A stretch of DNA of 64,000 nucleotides. Origin: Plantago ovata. Lineage: Eukaryota > Streptophyta > Magnoliopsida > Lamiales > Plantaginaceae. The stretch spans positions 96,046,365 to 96,110,364 of the forward strand of contig CM051455.1 of the NCBI GenBank assembly GCA_028274465.1, given 5' to 3'. The position numbers and the translations under genes are program-made. This document shows, one piece after another, positions 32,861 to 43,651 of this stretch (its first letter is position 1; each line of letters opens with the position of its first letter). The notes beneath the pieces were generated by a model. That model searched no databases. It worked only from the letters and a program-made list of their open reading frames with translations, and was not told the origin of the DNA.

Positions 32861-34588
32861 TGTTAGGAAACTTGTAATTTTGATGAGCAATTAACCATGC
32901 TAAATTAAGAACAGTCCAGTAACTAGTACTCTTAAGGTCCATAGGAATTTAGAATTTTAAGGACATTGTAAAAGAGGAACGTTTGCTGATGACTTAGATA
33001 GGTGTTAGATAAGTTAATTCTTAAGTGTATGACGTATTTTAATTTCTGTGAAGAAATTAATTTATTGACACTTTAGTGGATGACGTACTTTAATTTCTGT
33101 GAAGAAATTAATCTATTGACACAATTTGCGTATGATGTATTTTATTTTCTGAAAAGAAAATATCTTATTGATGCTTAGCTTTGATGTATCTTATTTTCTG
33201 AAAAGAAAATGACCTATTGAAGCATTTGCTGAAGATGTATTTTGTTTATTACAAACAAATTATTGAAGCAAATAAGAAACCGGTCAGAATCTTGAAGACT
33301 TTTGAAGATCTGAAGACTTGAAGACTTGAAGATTGCTGAAGACTGGTAAGGCACGTGTTACTCAGAAAGTGAAATTTTCAGCAACAGCATTGCATAAGTG
33401 AAAATCTGAAAGACAGAGTAGGTTGTGCTTGCTGAAACTGAGAATGAACACTTGCTGATGAACATATGTGACCTCTTGCTGAATGTACGAGATTTTGCGC
33501 TCCATTGTTACTGTTTGAATTCTATTCAAAGGTGCATTTAATGCAAAGCTTACACACAAAGGACATGAAGACTAGAAGACAAACAAAGGTTGCTGCTGAA
33601 AGTACAAAAGCAAGATAGTGACATGTTAAGGAACAAAAGCCTTAGGATTTGAAATTCAAACGGCTCCTTACTTGCACTATAAATAGAGGTCATCTGGCAA
33701 AGAGTTGAAGTGTGTCAACAACGTGATCAAACTCTCACTTGTGCTTAAAACTCACAAACCTTCAAACACTCTTACTGCCATTGATCCGTTCCAAGACTTA
33801 AAGCTTGAAAAAGCTACTTGTGAAGAAGTAGAACAAACTCGGCTAAGAAATTAGTTAAGTGTTCTTTCTTTCAAACAAGAACAAGTCTTGACACCAGAAA
33901 CAATCAAACTTGTTTACTGCAAAGTATTCCAAGTTGTGTTTCTTAGATTACTTGTTGTAACTGAATAAGTTATAATTAAGTCATCTCACCCCAAAACTCT
34001 CTAACTGAAAATACACCCTTTCAGGCGTGATATTTAGGGGGAACTTAATCGAGCAAGCTTTTGCTGATTAAAAGTACCAAGTTTGGTGGAGAACAAGGTT
34101 GAGTTCTCTAGTTTATGTTGGAGACAAAGCAAGTGTGCTTTGGTTTCTGTTGAATCGCTTTAGATAGGAGATTGTAAGGAACCTCAATCATATCTTAGTG
34201 GATTCAGTCCTAGAAAGGACAAAGTGGATTAGTTGGGAGATTACGCCACTCTCAGATACCACTCTAAAAGTGTTTGTGTGATTTACTTACTGCATTTAGC
34301 TTTCAGCAAATTATATCTGTTTGTACACAGTCACTCACATCACTTGCTGAAACTCTTTACTTGCTGAAAAAGCACTTATCGTTTCAAAGACTTCCGCTCT
34401 CTGATTTTAAGTATCAGCAACCCAAGCTACTGTAAAGTAACTTACGCTTGCTGAGAAAGTTAAGTATCAGCAACCTCATTACTGAAAAGTAATAAGTACT
34501 TGCTGAGAAAGTTTTAAACGACAAAAGTTTGAAAAGACTATTCACCCCCCCCCCTCTAGTCTTTTCTTGTTGTTTAAAGGGACCAACA
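32861..34588 (+). repeat. 3' LTR of element B
   Basis: A 1,728-bp copy of the 5' LTR, by eye about 15-20 substitutions away. It keeps the five U3 repeats, TATA box CTATAAATAG (33677-33686) and poly-C hairpin (34531-34566). It lacks one 8-9-bp GACTTGAA unit of the 5' copy. Confidence 0.92.
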
Positions 34589-34881
34589 TAAAGGCCTCAT
34601 TTACTCCTCAACAGTAGGCATCAATATCACCTCTCGACCATCACATTTACTACTCGTACTAGGGAAGCCTCACAACTCCCTACTCGTAAAGTCGCCTCTC
34701 CGGTCTGATACCTTACAGACCGGGCAAGAGACACTAACCCCCCCCCCCCTTAGTCCATTTCAGGTACGAGGAAGCTACAAGAAGGCTCGTTTCCTATCTT
34801 AGAGGAACACTACATGAAGAAGAACTAGAAGATTAGTGATTTACTGCGAACTTAGAAAGAAACACGAATTACCCTTCAACA
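34589..34881 (+). repeat. 5' LTR of element T, second part
   Basis: It resumes at TAAAGGCCTC after element B (first 5 bp duplicated) and ends CTTCAACA. It carries a perfect 8-bp hairpin CCGGTCTG/CAGACCGG (34700-34723) and a poly-C tract flanked by ACTAA and TTAGT (34733-34754). Confidence 0.9.
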
Positions 34882-34883
34882 TT

Positions 34884-34899
34884 TGGCGCCGTCTGTGGG
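34884..34899 (+). other. Primer-binding site of element T
   Basis: TGGCGCCGTCTGTGGG lies two bases after the LTR. The first nine bases match the tRNA-Asp type PBS and the rest differ, as in other Tat elements, so the exact primer tRNA is uncertain. Confidence 0.75.
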
Positions 34900-34969
34900 A
34901 AACGAACACGAAAAGTCATTCCTCGCCCTACAAGTCGAGCCACATTCCTCCTCGAGACTCTCTACGAGC

Positions 34970-37824
34970 ATGCCTCCCAGAAGAAGCAACCGTCTTGCTA
35001 ATGCACCACCCAGGAATCCTCCGCGACCTAGAGGCCGTCCCTCTAGTAACGGTCGTGGAGGAGGAACGGAGGATGCTCCAAGGGAACCAAGAAACAACAA
35101 TGTTGCAAGGAATCGGGATTACACGGAGGGGGCATTTACTAATGTCACCCACTCCCGAAATGAAAGATCGGGCGAAAACAACCCGCAAGGAATCCCGGTA
35201 GGAAATGCCTATGGAGCGTTGAGAGTCCCGAACAACGCCGAGCCTAGGGGGCAGCCTCCTCCAGTAGCAATCAACCAACCTCCCGTAGCAGTGAACCCTC
35301 CTCAACCGGCCGCATTGACCTTCACCCTTCCTGATGGACGTGTAGTCCGACCATCAGACTTCGGGATGGGCGAAGCTCAATACGGTCTCTTCCTTCTTAC
35401 TCTACAAGGATACGTCGGGGGTAATGAGGCTGTTAGGGTTAACACTGAGATACAAGCTCAGGGAGCACAACCAGCGCCGGTGCAAGAGCAACCTCGTGAC
35501 ACCGTGGTCGCTCCACGTCAATCCCAAGGAAGAGCACCAGTTGCGCAAGATGAAGCACATTCGAGAGCCAACACAAGGCCGATCCAATCTCGACTTGGAC
35601 CATCAAGAATTCAATCGAGGTTAGGACCCCAAGGTGCCCCGGATGACTTGAGAGACTTGATTGATAGAAGAATACGGGCATCATTACAAAATGTAGCGAA
35701 ACAAGAAAATAGAGTTCAGGTGGTCGCTACACCACCCATTCTCCCCAATCAAGTTACCCCCAACCAGGTAACTCCTCAAAACCAACAAGAGGCAGTGGAG
35801 GAGAATCAAGCGTTGAGAACAGTAGTTGAGGTAACCCCCTTGATCGACCCGATCACGGGGAGGAGGCTCACTCTGGAGGAACTCAACGCGAGAAAATCCG
35901 CACTTGATGCTCAGATAGAGACTCTACGAGGAACTGTCCAAGAAAAAGAGCAAGAACAAGATCCGAGCCCTTTGTGTGATGAGATCAGAAGCCACCAAGC
36001 CAAAATCGAAAGAGGATTCCCCACCTTCGAAAGCTATGATGGAACAAGTTGCCCAAAAGACTACTTGGTAAGATTTGGCACTAAAATGGACGCTCACGGT
36101 CATGATTCAAGGACCAAAGCACTCCTCTTCCCGGAGAAGCTATGAAGTGGTGGTCGCGCCTCCCTCACCGATCCATCAAGTCATATAGAGATCTCTGTAA
36201 GGAGTTCTCTAAGCGTTTCGAGAAGGTAATGAACGCCAAGAGACGGGTGAGGTACTTGGCTGAAATTGTTCAGAAAAACAACGAACACTTGAGGGACTTC
36301 ATCAATCGCTTTCATGAAGCAGCCCTACAAGTCGAAGATCACTCGATCAATGAGAGGAAAGAATATTTGTATGGTAACACTACCAACATCAAATTCCAAG
36401 ATGTACTCTCAGCATCGTGTGTGGAGAACGAAGCACAACTTGCCAAAGTTTGCAAGGATTTCCTCGAAGCCGAGGAATTCCGAAAAACGGTCACCGTGAG
36501 AACCAATCTTCCCAAGGAAAAAGGGAAAGAAAAAGAAAAAGAGAAGGAGTACCCTCCTCGTACCCAAAATCCCGGGAAGCAAAGGAAAGAGCAAAAATTT
36601 GGCTTGATCAAGGAGGGCAACTCCAGAATTGATTTCAGAGACAAGAGGTCTCCTCCTCGAAGGTCACCTCCAAGACGATATAGCAACTACACAGACTTAA
36701 ATAGGCCAAGATCCGACATATTGAACTATATAGTCTCGAGGAAGCTAGACGTCTCGTGGCCACCCCCGATTAAGGAAAATCAAAGGAACAAGAGCTCGGA
36801 AAAATTTTGCAAGTTTCACAAAGGGAAAGGGCACACCTCTGATGAGTGTGTCGAGCTAAAGAACGAAATTGAGAGGATGATACGTAACGGTCAATTGGTT
36901 AACTACATCTGGAAGGAGGAACCCCTGGCACTCCTGCCCCCACCACCTCGAAGTGGGAGCGAGCACCCTTACCAAGGAAACCCTCAGGACGATGACATTC
37001 ACAATTACAACAATTACGAGAACCGCCCTGTGAATGGAAGCATCCACACTCTCACAATTGCGGGAGGACCCGCCGGCGGCGACACTCGTAATCAAAGGGA
37101 GATTACGGCGGACAACCTTAGGGTCCGAGATGTGAAGTATGCTCAAGCCGCACGACCAGGAACCAATGTTATCTCTTTCGAGGATAGCGAAATACCTCTG
37201 AAGCATGCAGGAGGAGGGAACACATATGATCCTTGCGTTCCACTCGTAGTTTCCTTGGATGTTCAATCATACAAGCTAGGAAGGATCCTCGTCGACACCG
37301 GGTGCTCGGCAAACTTGATTTTCACAGGAACCTTGAAAAGGATGCAAATGAACCCAAGAGAAGGGCTTAGAGAAGTGAGGAGCGCATTGGTAGGATTTGG
37401 AGGACAACCTATCATGCCACTCGGAATGATCAACCTCACGGTGTCAATGGGTAGCGCTCCTAGACGAGTGACGCAACAGGTTCCTTTCGTGGTCGTCGAT
37501 ATGCCATTTGACTATTTTGCAGTCCTAGGCCGACCCGGTCCCTCCCAATTCCGAGCCGTAGTGTCCACGGTCCACAACAAGTTGAAGTTCCCCACTCCTT
37601 TGGGAATTGGACAAGAAGTAGGAGACATACGAGAAGCATGGGAATGCTACACCATGTCAGCCAAGTTCACTTCTAGGGTTGCAATCGGAGAGCCAAACCC
37701 AGGGCAGTCATCCGAGGAAACACCCCTAGTTCACAATGCACCTTATCGTTTCTACACGGTTCGGCGAGTGAAGAGAAAGTCAAAAAACCAAGTCCATCAC
37801 TTAGGCGAAGAAAAGCAATCATGA
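34970..37824 (+). pseudogene. gag: Element T gag-protease, one frameshift
   Basis: The start chosen is ATG 34970 (MPPRRSNRLANAPP), because upstream codons run through the PBS. The frame ends early at 36145 and continues in another frame from about 36120, where GEAMKWWSRLPHRSIKSY marks the Retrotrans_gag domain. A small deletion near 36130 explains this. The knuckle CKFHKGKGHTSDEC near 36810 is the Tat-type form. A Lys/Glu-rich linker and an Arg-rich patch precede it. The aspartic protease motif LVDTGCSANLIF lies near 37290-37325. The stop at 37822-37824 overlaps the next ATG (37821) by ATGA. The product would build particles and process the polyprotein. Confidence 0.85.
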
Positions 37825-39747
37825 AGAAAGACAAGGATACTCTAGTAGGAGCTGTTAAGGAGCTCGAGGAGTATCAAGTGCTTCCACCAGTCCCACCCTC
37901 TTCCAAAAAGAAGAAATTCTTTGAGGAAAACAAAATTGAAGCAAGAGAAGCCCTAGAAGAAATCCAAATTGTCGAAGGAAGTGCCCACAAGGTCACAAAA
38001 ATCGGCACCGAGATGACTACTGAAGTCAGGATGAAACTCATCCAGTACTTGAAGGATAACAACGATATCTTCGCATGGAGTACCGAGGACCTTAAGGGGA
38101 TCGACCCACGTGTCGCCGTTCACCGTCTGAACGTAGACCCGTCGATCACCCACATCAGAGAAAAGAGAAGAGACTTCAGTGCGGAAGATAATGCCATCAT
38201 AGAAGCGGAAGTCCAAAGACTTCTTAAAGCCGGCCACATCAAGGAGGTGAGATACTCCGATTTGGTATGCAATGTGGTCCTCGTGGAGAAGGGTCCGGGG
38301 AAATGGCGAATGTGCAACAATTTCACAAGGCTCAACAAGTTTTGCCCGAAGGATCCATACCCTCTCCCACGGATGCGCCCTCCTGAGTTTCATGGATGCA
38401 TACCAGGGCTTCTACCAGGTCAAAATGGCCAAAGATGATGTGCCTAAGACTGCCTTCTTCGCTAATGGCAATGTGTATTGCTTCAACGTGATGCCATTTG
38501 GTCTTAAGAACGCCTGAGCGACCTATCAGAGGTTGGTTAACAAAATGTTCAAAGAAGAGCTGGGTAAAACAATGGAAGTGTATGTCGATGACATGCTCGT
38601 CAAGAGCAAAACCGAGGAGCAACACGTAGGTTACCTGGCAAAATGCTTCTCAATCTTGAGAAAGTATGGAATGAAGCTCAACCCGACGAAGTGTACCTTT
38701 GGAGTCAAAGGGGGGAAGTTCCTCGGTTACATGGTGACAGAAAGAGGAATAGAAGCAAACCCCGAAAAGATAAAGGCCATCCTCGATCTTTCTCAACCTC
38801 AATCCATTAATGAGGTGCAACAATTTGTCGGAAAGTCAATTGCGTTGAGTAGGTTCATCTCGAGGTCGGCCGAGAAAAATCTACCTTTTTTCAAGGTGTT
38901 GAGGAAGAGCAGCCACTTCGAATGGACGAAGGACTGCGAGGAAGCCTTCGAGAAGTTGAAAGAGTATCTACTCGCTCCCCCATTATTGTCAAAACCCGTA
39001 GAAGAAGAGGTACTCTATTTGTACTTAGCAGCAACCGGGGAAGCTATCAGCTCGGTCTTTGTACGAATCCAAGGAAATGACCACTTGCCCATCTACTACT
39101 TGAGAAAAGTACTTGCCGGGGCTGAAACTCGGTACATGGATATCGAGAGGCTTTCCTTTGCCCTCGTTTATACTGCAAGGAGGTTAAAACCCTACTTTGG
39201 TGCTCACAAGGTTGTAGTCTTGACAAAGCAACCTCTTAAGCAAGTCCTCGAAAAACCCAAAAATTCGGGAAGAATGGTAAGATGGGCGATCGAGTTAAGT
39301 GAGTACGACATCGACTATCAAGCACCTGTGGCCAAGAAAGCACAAGTCATCGCTGACTTCCTCGTGGAGTATCCCTCAAAAGGAACTTCAGAGGAAAACT
39401 CGTCGGAAACAAAGAGCGCTATGATGATGGTAGAAGAGCAGCCCCAGCAAAACAACCCCATGCAAGCTCTGGAAGACGCTTTAAAAGAGCTTAAAGCGAT
39501 GTCCCAAACCAAAAGAAAAAGGCATGAAGTGTTCCTGGCTGAGAAAATCGACGAACCAAAGGGTGCGGAGACCGTCTCTCCAAAACCCAAAGAATTAGTC
39601 GACCATGGAGACGTCTGGATTCTTCATGTTGATGGATCCTCATCAGGAAAAAATGGCGGGATAGGAATATACTTCAAGAGTCCCGGAGGGGCTGAACTCG
39701 AGTACGCCGTTACTCTTAGTTTCCCGGTCTCCAACAATGAAGCATAA
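37821..39747 (+). pseudogene. pol: Element T pol: reverse transcriptase and first RNase H
   Basis: An ORF from 37821 covers the RT fingers (KAGHIKEVRYSDLVCNVVLV, KWRMCNNFTRLNKFCP). A deletion near 38375 removes the usual segment before SFMDAYQGFYQVKM and shifts the frame. A TGA at about 38516-38518 replaces a Gly codon in GLKNAGATYQ. The catalytic YVDDMLVKS is intact near 38580-38606. The first RNase H follows (VLYLYLAATGEAISSV, QAPVAKKAQVIADFL). RT would make cDNA from element RNA. This copy is inactive because of the deletion and stop. Confidence 0.87.
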
Positions 39748-40029
39748 TATGAAGCCATCCTCATAGCTCTACGTATGGCAAAATCATTGGAAGTGAAGAA
39801 GCTACATCTCTTCACTGATTCCCAACTGGCCGAGAAGCAAATCTCGGGGAAATTCAGAACCAAGAAGGACTCGCTGGCCGAGTACAAGAGCGCCATCACT
39901 GAAGAAATCCAAAAATTCAAAAGTTGCGAGATTGAAAATTTCTCGAGGGATCTCAATCAAAGGGCAGATGCCCTATCGAAGTATGCTTCAGCCTCCGGAG
40001 GAGTTGATACCCGACACGTGTACTCATGA
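39584..40029 (+). pseudogene. Element T additional RNase H (archaeal-type, aRNH)
   Basis: The segment ILHVDGSSSGKNGGIGIYF starts a second RNase H domain, continuing with YEAILIALRMAKSLE, HLFTDSQLAEKQ and NQRADALSKYAS. A TAA at 39745-39747 replaces a Glu codon just before YEA. Two RNase H domains in tandem are diagnostic of the Tat lineage, which acquired this one separately. The reading frame closes at 40029, overlapping the next ATG by ATGA. Confidence 0.85.
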
Positions 40030-41318
40030 GAATCAACGCATCATCGTTGTGGTCATCAAACCCAAACGTCTTGGCAATTGACGATCAACCGAATTGGATG
40101 CAAGAGATAACTACATATCTCAAAAATGGAAGCCTTCCTCGTGACAAGGCTGAAGCGAGGAGAATCAAGGGAAACGCTCCTCGATACATCATGCAAGGAG
40201 ACTACTTGTACAAAAGGTCTTTCGAGGGAGTCTACTTGAGATGCGTCGCCGAGCAAGAAGTTCAAAAGCTTCTTGGAGAAATGCATGGAGGAAGTTGCGG
40301 AGACCATGCCGGAGGAAGAACCCTCGCGCAAAAAGTCATTCGACAAGGATACTACTGGCCCACCGTTCGCGAAGATGCTGCCCAATTTGTGAGAAAGTGC
40401 GAGGAATGTCAAATGCATGCGAATTTGATCAACGTCCCGACGAAACCTCTCATGCCCATCACCATCACTTGCCCTTTCGACATATGGGGCATCGACATAG
40501 TCGGTCCTTTCCTAAGAGGCACGGGTCAAAAGAAGTTCATCATTGTTGCGGTCGAATACTTTAGCAAGTGGGCGGAAGTTGAGGCAGTATCTACCATCAC
40601 CGAACAAAGAGTGATGAACTTCGTATGGAGGAACATCGTGTGTCGATTTGGATTGCCAAGTGTCCTCATCTCGGATAATGGTGCTCAATTTTGTGGCCAA
40701 AGATTCAATGAAAGGTGCAAGGAAATGAAGATTGAGAGGAGGTATACATCTGTAGGACATCCTCAATCCAATGGGCAAACAGAAGCCGTCAACAAAATCC
40801 TCATCAACAACTTGCAGAAGAGGTTCGCCACCAACAAGGACTGGGTCGACGAGCTTGATGGAGTGGTATGGGCATACCGCACTACTTCAAAAACAGCTAC
40901 GAGAGAGACTCCCTTCTCGCTAGTCTACGGGTCCGAGGCGGTCATACCCGCAGAAGTGGCAGTAGAAACCCTCAGAATCCAAGGGTATCAACCCGAGGAC
41001 AATCATACAGAGAGACTCTTCGACCTGGACACAGTCAGTGAAGCGAGGACCAATGCCTTGGCCAACATCCTCAGATATCAAGCACTCATCGCGAAGACCT
41101 ACAACAAAGGCGTAAGAGAGAGAGACTTCCAAGTAGGAGACCTAGTACTCCGAAGAGCAGACATCCTGGGCAAAGTTGGGAAGATGCAACCCAATTGGGA
41201 AGGCCCCTACAAGATAATAGAAGCAAGTTCCAATGGAAGTTATCGTCTTCAAGACATGGAGGGGAGAGTATTAAAGAACCCATTGAATACTTCTAACCTC
41301 CAGAGATTCTACGCTTGA
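40026..41318 (+). CDS. pol: Element T integrase
   Basis: An intact 430-residue frame from ATG 40026. The zinc-binding residues are H87, H94, C125 and C128. The catalytic triad is D157 (GIDIVG), D217 (SDNGAQF) and E253 (QTEAVNK), with 35 residues between the last two. The C-terminal part has FQVGDLVLRR and GPYKIIEASSNGSYRL, the usual Gypsy integrase tail without a chromodomain. It would insert the cDNA into the host genome. In related elements this domain is part of one long polyprotein, so its separate frame here may reflect a one-base shift near 40025. Confidence 0.92.
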   Translation: MRINASSLWSSNPNVLAIDDQPNWMQEITTYLKNGSLPRDKAEARRIKGNAPRYIMQGDYLYKRSFEGVYLRCVAEQEVQKLLGEMHGGSCGDHAGGRTLAQKVIRQGYYWPTVREDAAQFVRKCEECQMHANLINVPTKPLMPITITCPFDIWGIDIVGPFLRGTGQKKFIIVAVEYFSKWAEVEAVSTITEQRVMNFVWRNIVCRFGLPSVLISDNGAQFCGQRFNERCKEMKIERRYTSVGHPQSNGQTEAVNKILINNLQKRFATNKDWVDELDGVVWAYRTTSKTATRETPFSLVYGSEAVIPAEVAVETLRIQGYQPEDNHTERLFDLDTVSEARTNALANILRYQALIAKTYNKGVRERDFQVGDLVLRRADILGKVGKMQPNWEGPYKIIEASSNGSYRLQDMEGRVLKNPLNTSNLQRFYA

Positions 41319-42133
41319 GTTGTGGGGAGAAAAAGCTTTTTGAAAAAACCCATGTGAAATGCCCATAGATCGAGAAGGATTCCTCACTGGTTCAAGTGAG
41401 AGGTACCTCTCGTTTTTGTTAAGAAGTTGTTGTAAGCAAGCCGGCCGAGGAGCCCCCATTGTAATTGCATTTTCGACAAATCAATACAATGTCTATCTTT
41501 CAACAAGAAAATGTTCATGTATAGAACTAATATACTCAAAAAATAGAGCTACTCGATCAAGAAAGCTTACTTGACCTACATGAAAGCTATTCGATTTCCA
41601 TGATTAAGGGGAACCCTCCCCGCTCTCTAAATTCTATAAGAGAATTAATCAGGAAACCATTTAAAGGAGAAAAAGCGAGTAGACGGAGGTAATCGAGGAG
41701 AATGACCTCCAGTCTTTCTAACTCAACACTTGGAAATTTTTTCTAAGTTCAACACTTAGAATTCTTTCTTAGTGGTCAAAACGATCGAGAAGCGCGGAAT
41801 CTACGTTGATAGCTCAAGGAGCTCGTAGCGAAGAACATTGGTTCTCGATTCTGACTTATACATGTTTAACTACTCTATCCAAGTTATACGTCATAACAAA
41901 AATTGGAATCAGTAAAAACACAAGTATAAGTAAGAAAGCGAAGAGCAATGAATTTTATTGAAAGAAATAAGTAGCGATGAGACAACAGCAGAAAAACATA
42001 TGTTACAAATAGATATGTTTCGAAGAGCGCCACAAAGGGCCGAATGAAAATTGTTCGAAATTAAATGCAAGTAAGGAAGCGGAAAAAGTACAACATGCCC
42101 GAGCATACTCGGTCTTCAGGAGGCTCCCCGATC
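41319..42133. other. Element T 3' region between integrase and antisense gene
   Basis: No ORF is supported. It is the 3' untranslated region of both the sense pol and the convergent antisense gene. Confidence 0.6.
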
Positions 42134-42986
42134 CTAATGAGTGCGACTATCAGTGAATTCAGTGACCGGGGTGGTCGCGCTAGTAGCTCCTCGCGCAGGG
42201 CTTATTAGCTCGTAAACCTCAGCGTTGTCGCGCCCCTGAGCTTGAGCTTCCTTGATGGCCTTCTCATACATGACCAGCTCTGGCTCGACGAAGTCAGCTG
42301 CTCGCCCGATGACCGGATCACTCAGCTTCACCCAAGCAGCATTCCGGAGAGCCGCCTTCTCAAAAGGGTAAAGGATCCCGCTCCTTAAACACTCGGGCAC
42401 CCAGGCGGGGAGGTAAGCTGGTTTGCTAGGGTATGGAACGTCTGGGTCGGTCACCAGCTCACCAAACTCGCACGCCTCGTGCATCTCCTCGGTGATCTCC
42501 TCGTCGGGATAAGGAGTAAGGTCCTCGCGCCTTCCAGGATGTAGGTCCTCGCGGTCATCCGGATCGAAATCAGCAGGGAGCAAGTTGACCCTCTTCAGCT
42601 GGCCAACGCATGAGAAGAAGCCCTCCTCGCGAGACGCCACTTGCACGTCTCTCTGAGCCATCTTGTATGTGGCCGAGGACATGAAGTCGCGAGCAGCAGT
42701 GACTCGACTTCCTTTCAGAAAAGACAGGATGCTTGCCTTAAACTTTTCCATGCAAATGGATAAAGTAGCATACGCACCCTGAAAGCCTTTGCTCCTCGAT
42801 TTCTCCTTGGAGAGCTCCTTCTCGAGCTCGTCCACCTTGATTCTCAGCTTCCCGGCCTCAGCTTCCGAAGCCTTCACCCTGGTTTCTGAAGCCCGAAGCT
42901 TCTTCTCGAGGTCCTCGATCACGACCCCTATATCAACCCGATCAGCAACAACTTGGCCATAGGCCTCCTTTAAGTTCTCGAGCTAC

Positions 42987-43065
42987 AAAAAGAAGACACA
43001 ATTAGCGAGGAGGACAAATGGCACACTTAGGAGATTTTACAATGAAAGAAAGGGAGAAAAATACC
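42987..43065 (-). other. Probable second intron in element T antisense gene
   Basis: Minus strand GCTCCAG|GTATTTTT to CTTTTTGTAG|CTCGAG. Unspliced, the frame stops at 43002. Spliced, it joins LENLKEAYGQVVAD to the coiled coil. The stop inside the segment supports splicing. Confidence 0.6.
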
Positions 43066-43510
43066 TGGAGCGAGCACATGCTCAGCTCGTGTGCCCGATC
43101 GAGATCGCTCATCTGGATGAGCCGCTTCACTTCATCACCAGAAGCGGCCACCTTACCCTTTTTCCGGGCAGGTTCATTGTTTCCCCCGAGGTTGAGCTTC
43201 CTCGCTCCCTTCTTGGCCACCGGCCTCTTGGTCCTCTTTTCCGCCTCGATCGTGTTTCGGGCCTCCTCCTCGGCCTCCTTGGCCTTCTTAGCCGCATCCT
43301 CCTCCTCGGCCCTCTTGATGGCCTCCACAGGATTTTCTCTCGTATCGAGCCCCTCCTGCACTAAAGCATCCCGATGATGCACGGCGTTTCGAGGAGGGGT
43401 CAAGTTCAGAGAACCAAGAATCTTGGTTTGCTTGTTGGCTAGCCTTTGCTTCCGCCTTTGTTCCTCTTTCGCGGCTAGAGTCTTCGACATGATCCACTGG
43501 AACCAATAAG

Positions 43511-43651
43511 CTGCAAGGGAAAAAACACAAGTTAGTAAGATCGAGGAAGATCGAAAATTGAAGAGGAGAGAAAAAAGCGAGGACATACTCAAAACAAGCA
43601 AGACAAGCAAAGAAAAAACACAAGTGTAAAAACTACTTTTTTCTAGCTTAC
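43511..43651 (-). other. Probable intron in element T antisense gene
   Basis: On the minus strand TCTTCG|GTAAGC opens and CCCTTGCAG|CTTATT closes a 141-nt, pyrimidine-rich segment. Its translation is unlike the charged flanking protein (many Leu, Ser and Phe). It has no stop, so the frame is kept either way. Confidence 0.6.

Larger units (their letters stand above)
20467..34588 (+). mobile_element. Sirevirus-like Copia element B
   Basis: A 14.1-kb element with LTRs of 1,739 and 1,728 bp (TGTTAGGAAAC...CCAACA). The flanking 5 bp are TAAAC on the left and TAAAG on the right, one mismatch. The undisturbed target in the 3' LTR of T reads TATATAAAGGCC (about 47718). The order is PBS, gag, pol, spacer, third ORF, polypurine tract, LTR. 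By eye the LTRs differ at about 1% of positions. Pol is cut by a 100-N gap, and gag, pol and the third ORF all contain frameshifts or stops. Confidence 0.92.

Noticed and set aside
35402-35684. Short ORFs opposite gag of element T
   Set aside because: Shadows of the gag coding strand without recognisable motifs.
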